Part shown: in pieces, positions 61,580 to 64,000 of the stretch | Position numbering within the stretch: the first letter of the stretch is position 1 | Layout: every line of letters starts with the position of its first letter | Origin: Mycolicibacterium doricum | GTDB lineage: Bacteria; Actinomycetota; Actinomycetes; Mycobacteriales; Mycobacteriaceae | Reading direction: 5' to 3' | Assembly (NCBI RefSeq): GCF_010728155.1 | Contig: NZ_AP022605.1 | Location: forward strand, 1,984,001-2,048,000 | DNA: 64,000 bases | Notes under the pieces: generated by a model | The model's database searches: none | Told to the model about the DNA's origin: nothing | Seen by the model: only the letters and a program-made list of their open reading frames with translations | Made by a program: the position numbers and the translations under genes

Positions 61580-62197
61580 ATGCGTGAATCAACTGTGATC
61601 CCGGCAGCACTGGCCGTCGTGGTACTGGCCGGCTGCACCGGGCCGGCCGTGGTGACCACCGACGACGGCGGCACCGCGACATCGGCGTCGCTCACCGGAC
61701 CCTCTCCACCGCCCCTGAACAACGCCAGCCTGGTCAACGCCTTCCATTTCGGCGCCCCGGTCGACGGTTTCACCCAGTACTTCTTCACCACGCCGTCGGG
61801 ACGCTGGGAATGCGCGGTCGTGCCGCGGGTGCAGGCTGGTTGTCAAGCCGCAGACGGCGCGGCCCTCGGCATCGAAGGCGCACCCGAGAGCGTGACCGAC
61901 GCCGCCGGGGAGGAGACCGCACCCAACGCGATCGTCGTCGGCCGCGACGGTGACCCCGCATTCGTGGCGCTCGACAAGCCGTTGCGCCCCGCCACCGCAA
62001 CGGCGGCCGTGCTGCAGTTCAACCAGATCCTGGCCGTGGCGGGTTTCCGGTGCAATGTCCAGGAGGCCTTCGGGGTGTCGTGTCTCAGCGAACGCAGCGG
62101 GCGGGGCTTCACCTTTTCCGCCGACGGCTACGCACCGCAGTACACCGATGTGCCCGCCGGAGCGCTGGTGCCGCCGCCGACATCCACCACCAGGTAG
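61580..62197 (+). CDS. Lipoprotein of unknown function
   Basis: 205 residues. Signal peptide MRESTVIPAALAVVVLAGCT with lipobox LAGC (Cys about 19), a Thr/Pro linker, then a mature domain with four Cys (WECAVV, QAGCQAA, FRCNVQ, VSCLSE) and FHFGAPVDGFTQYFFTTPSG at its start. Looks like a secreted beta-sandwich stabilised by two disulfides; a conserved mycobacterial type but without known role. Start at 61580 gives the signal peptide at the very N-terminus. Confidence 0.72.
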   Translation: MRESTVIPAALAVVVLAGCTGPAVVTTDDGGTATSASLTGPSPPPLNNASLVNAFHFGAPVDGFTQYFFTTPSGRWECAVVPRVQAGCQAADGAALGIEGAPESVTDAAGEETAPNAIVVGRDGDPAFVALDKPLRPATATAAVLQFNQILAVAGFRCNVQEAFGVSCLSERSGRGFTFSADGYAPQYTDVPAGALVPPPTSTTR

Positions 62198-62219
62198 GAC
62201 TGGCCACGACGCCGTACCC

Positions 62220-62310
62220 AACCGAGTCGCCGCCGTGGTCTATTTCGCATCAGGTGGCGCGGCGACGATCACCGGTGCCAACCTTGTCGGCGGCGGCTAC
62301 CCGATCAAAC
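62220..62310 (+). pseudogene. C-terminal scrap of an SDR dehydrogenase
   Basis: Translates as VAAVVYFASGGAATITGANL and VGGGYPIKQ, which is the last conserved block of short-chain dehydrogenases (V-x-[YF]-L-A-S-D-x-A-x-x-I-T-G-x-x-L-x-V-D-G-G). No N-terminal part exists. It runs into the 3' end of the convergent thiolase-like gene. Confidence 0.55.
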
Positions 62311-63783
62311 AGCCAGGCGCGCGGTGCCGTCGGTGTGGACGGTCACCGCGGCGCCGGCGATGTCCTCCACGACGGTCGCCGCGGCGTCCTGCGGGTCGTG
62401 GATCACCGCGAGGGTGCGTTCGTCTTCGGAGGTCCGCACGGCGACGAAGGCTTTTTCGGGGACACCGTCACGGGTGAAGGGTGTGGTCCACGACTCGACG
62501 GTTCCGACACCCGACCACTCCACGGCGAGCGTCCGGGTCGGCTCGCGGTCCACCTCCGACTGCACGTTCTCCCAACGGAATTCGCCCTGGGGCGGCTCGG
62601 TGCCGTACACCCCGAAGCTGTGTTTGGTGAGGTAGCCCCCGTTGGCGGTGATCAGGCCGCGCTGTCCCGGATTGGCGGCCAGCCGTTCGGCCATCGTGGC
62701 GATGGAGTGTGAGACGTAGTTGCTCCAGGGGCCGCCGGCGAAGGTCAGTCCTCCTGTCACGGTGAGCGGCCGGGCCGGATCACCGACCGGCAGGCCGAGT
62801 TCGGTGGCCGCCACCTGGACCGCAGACGGGAAACACGAGTAGACGTCGATGAGTTCGATGTCCTCGATCGCGGCGCCCGCCAGCTGCAGTGCCCGCTGAC
62901 CGGCGATTCGGATCGCCGGCGACCGGTGGAACTCTGCGCGCTCGCCGATGGTGTAGGTGTCATGTGAATCGGTGCCGGCATATGGGTACACCCAGCGGTC
63001 CGACGGGATCCGCAGCTGCCGGGCGTTCTCGACGGAGGTCAGGACGAGCACCGCGCCCTGATCGACCATGTTGTTGGAGTTCATCAGCTTCGGGTAGGGC
63101 CAGCTGATCATCCGGTTCTCTGGGCCCGGCTGCCAGATCGCATCCGCGGCCAGGGCGTCGCGGCGCCAGGCGTGCGGGTTCTCGGCGGCGACCGCGGAGA
63201 ACTGCGCCCACAGTTCACCGATCCGGCGGCGGTGCCCGTCGGGCGTCCCCCCGGCCGCGATGCGAAGGGCCTGTTCGAACATCGGGTAGACGTGGGAGGG
63301 AGCTCGGAGCTGGATGCGGTGCTCGGCGTCCCCGGCCATCGGCACGTCCTCGTCGGCGCCGTCCGCCATCGGCACGGACTCGTCCTGCCGCGTCCAGTTC
63401 GGCTTCTCCCCCGCGGCACGTAGCCGCGTTCGCGTCCGCCAGGTTTCGGCTCCCGCGATCAGCACGACGCCGTGGCGCCCGGACTGGATGTCCAGACATC
63501 CCTGGTTGACCAGGCTTTGCGGGACGTTCCCACCGATCCCGGTGTACCGGGTGGCGGCCTTCTGGGCGCCGATGCGCTGGGCCAGCAGCAGGCCCGGGTC
63601 GCGGTAGCGCCAGGACAGCAAGTTCACCACTCGCACCGCATCGACCGCTTCGAGCACCCGCGCGTCGGCGGCCTCGCGGGCCGCGGCCTCCATCAGGTCG
63701 ACGGGTTCGATGTCGGTTCGGTCCTCGCGCTGGTTCACCTGTCCGTAGCCGACGAGCACGGGAGTGTGGGCGGACGAAGGCAT
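62305..63783 (-). CDS. Thiolase-like / acetyl-CoA acetyltransferase family protein (Rv1867-like)
   Basis: 492 residues. An N-terminal thiolase-like fold (TPVLVGYGQVNQREDRTDIE, NVPQSLVNQGCLDIQSGRHG, VLIAGAET) is followed by the second half (ELIDVYSCFPSAVQVAATEL, LTVTGGLTFAGGPWSNYVSH, LITANGGYLTKHSFGVYGTE) and a C-terminal OB-like segment. The Cys and His of true thiolases are only partly kept, so condensation activity is uncertain; relatives are linked to lipid metabolism. Start at 63783 has GAGGAG five bases upstream. An 18-bp palindrome lies between it and the divergent xfp. Confidence 0.78.
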   Translation of the reverse strand: MPSSAHTPVLVGYGQVNQREDRTDIEPVDLMEAAAREAADARVLEAVDAVRVVNLLSWRYRDPGLLLAQRIGAQKAATRYTGIGGNVPQSLVNQGCLDIQSGRHGVVLIAGAETWRTRTRLRAAGEKPNWTRQDESVPMADGADEDVPMAGDAEHRIQLRAPSHVYPMFEQALRIAAGGTPDGHRRRIGELWAQFSAVAAENPHAWRRDALAADAIWQPGPENRMISWPYPKLMNSNNMVDQGAVLVLTSVENARQLRIPSDRWVYPYAGTDSHDTYTIGERAEFHRSPAIRIAGQRALQLAGAAIEDIELIDVYSCFPSAVQVAATELGLPVGDPARPLTVTGGLTFAGGPWSNYVSHSIATMAERLAANPGQRGLITANGGYLTKHSFGVYGTEPPQGEFRWENVQSEVDREPTRTLAVEWSGVGTVESWTTPFTRDGVPEKAFVAVRTSEDERTLAVIHDPQDAAATVVEDIAGAAVTVHTDGTARLAV

Positions 63784-63801
63784 CGACGCTCCTCTGCGCT
63801 C

Positions 63802-63819
63802 AGTTGACACGTGTCAACT
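63802..63819. promoter_or_regulatory. Perfect 18-bp palindrome between thiolase-like gene and xfp
   Basis: AGTTGACACGTGTCAACT is a perfect dyad 18 bp from the thiolase-like start codon and about 97 bp from the xfp ATG. It looks like a TetR-type operator and carries TTGACA in both orientations. Confidence 0.7.
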
Positions 63820-63916
63820 CCTAGTGTGGCACGACGGACTGATCCGCCCGGCGTCCGGCCACGCGGCGTGGACGCGGTAACACATAATGCAACCCACAAT
63901 CGGGTACGGGACGGCA

Positions 63917-64000
63917 ATGAGTGAGACCGCGCTCTCCCCGACCCTGTCCCCCGAGCAACTCCTGCTCATCGATGCCTACTGGCGGGCCGCCAACTATCTG
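63917..64000 (+). CDS. xfp: Phosphoketolase, 3' end outside the window
   Basis: The first 28 codons are visible: MSETALSPTLSPEQLLLIDA then YWRAANYL. The DAYWRAANYL motif is the conserved N-terminus of xylulose-5-phosphate/fructose-6-phosphate phosphoketolases, thiamine-diphosphate enzymes that make acetyl phosphate. The rest lies beyond base 64000, so catalytic residues cannot be checked. It diverges from the thiolase-like gene and may share the palindromic operator. Confidence 0.75.
   Translation, partial: MSETALSPTLSPEQLLLIDAYWRAANYL

Overview
The window reads as chromosomal DNA of a Mycobacterium/Mycolicibacterium species, most likely a rapid grower. The evidence is high G+C, frequent GTG/TTG starts, several leaderless promoters, and genes typical of mycobacteria: furA-katG, an antigen 85C mycolyltransferase, a cyclopropane mycolic acid synthase family methyltransferase, pimC, eis, LdtMt1-like and RipD-like cell-wall proteins, an Rv2629-type dormancy protein, a 13E12 family protein, and the bfrA / Rv1877-type MFS / glnA3 block. 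A lon gene is present, which M. tuberculosis lacks and environmental mycobacteria have. I saw no rRNA, tRNA, CRISPR array, prophage or transposase.

Layout. 1-5.8 kb: FKBP lipoprotein (cut by the edge), S4 protein, DUF808 membrane protein, catalytically dead RipD-like protein, small membrane proteins, aldehyde dehydrogenase, SRPBCC protein. 6-8.8 kb: leaderless furA and katG with a strong terminator. 8.8-12.7 kb: phosphotransferase, SGNH hydrolase plus acyltransferase-3 pair, M15 peptidase lipoprotein. 12.9-16.2 kb: an overlapping three-gene phosphorelay (receiver-SpoIIE phosphatase with a 15-bp tandem repeat, CHASE3 histidine kinase, Rcp1-type receiver). 16.5-25.2 kb: phosphodiesterase, YaaA, alpha/beta hydrolase, Eis, secreted protein, class I aldolase, CinA, and fabG3 behind a KstR-type box. 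25.4-27.6 kb: an RsbW/STAS partner-switching pair whose GAF-SpoIIE phosphatase is broken. 27.7-38.7 kb: HAD proteins, fdxA with a DosR-type box, LpqH-like lipoprotein, L,D-transpeptidase, threonine dehydratase, mycolic acid methyltransferase, Rv2629-like protein. 38.9-50.4 kb: pimC, an SOS-controlled 13E12 gene, dienelactone hydrolase, glnA3-MFS-bfrA, bfd, FUSC transporter. 50.6-54.3 kb: a three-gene operon (allophanate hydrolase, isochorismatase-fold amidohydrolase, NCS2 permease) that looks like biuret/ureide nitrogen scavenging. 54.8-64 kb: GH13 hydrolase, DUF1810, fbpC, lon with an HspR-type HAIR, DUF72, lipoprotein, thiolase-like protein and the start of a phosphoketolase.

Two themes run through the window. 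First, many genes are decayed: there are about nine pseudogenes or gene tails, several with a single frameshift. Second, there are many short perfect or near-perfect tandem duplications (6-20 bp). One of them, 16 bp long, directly breaks the RsbU-like gene. Several regulatory sites can be read from the bases: FurA promoter, LexA, KstR, DosR, HAIR and IdeR-like boxes, plus an unexplained three-copy array upstream of bfrA and an 18-bp palindrome between the thiolase-like gene and xfp.
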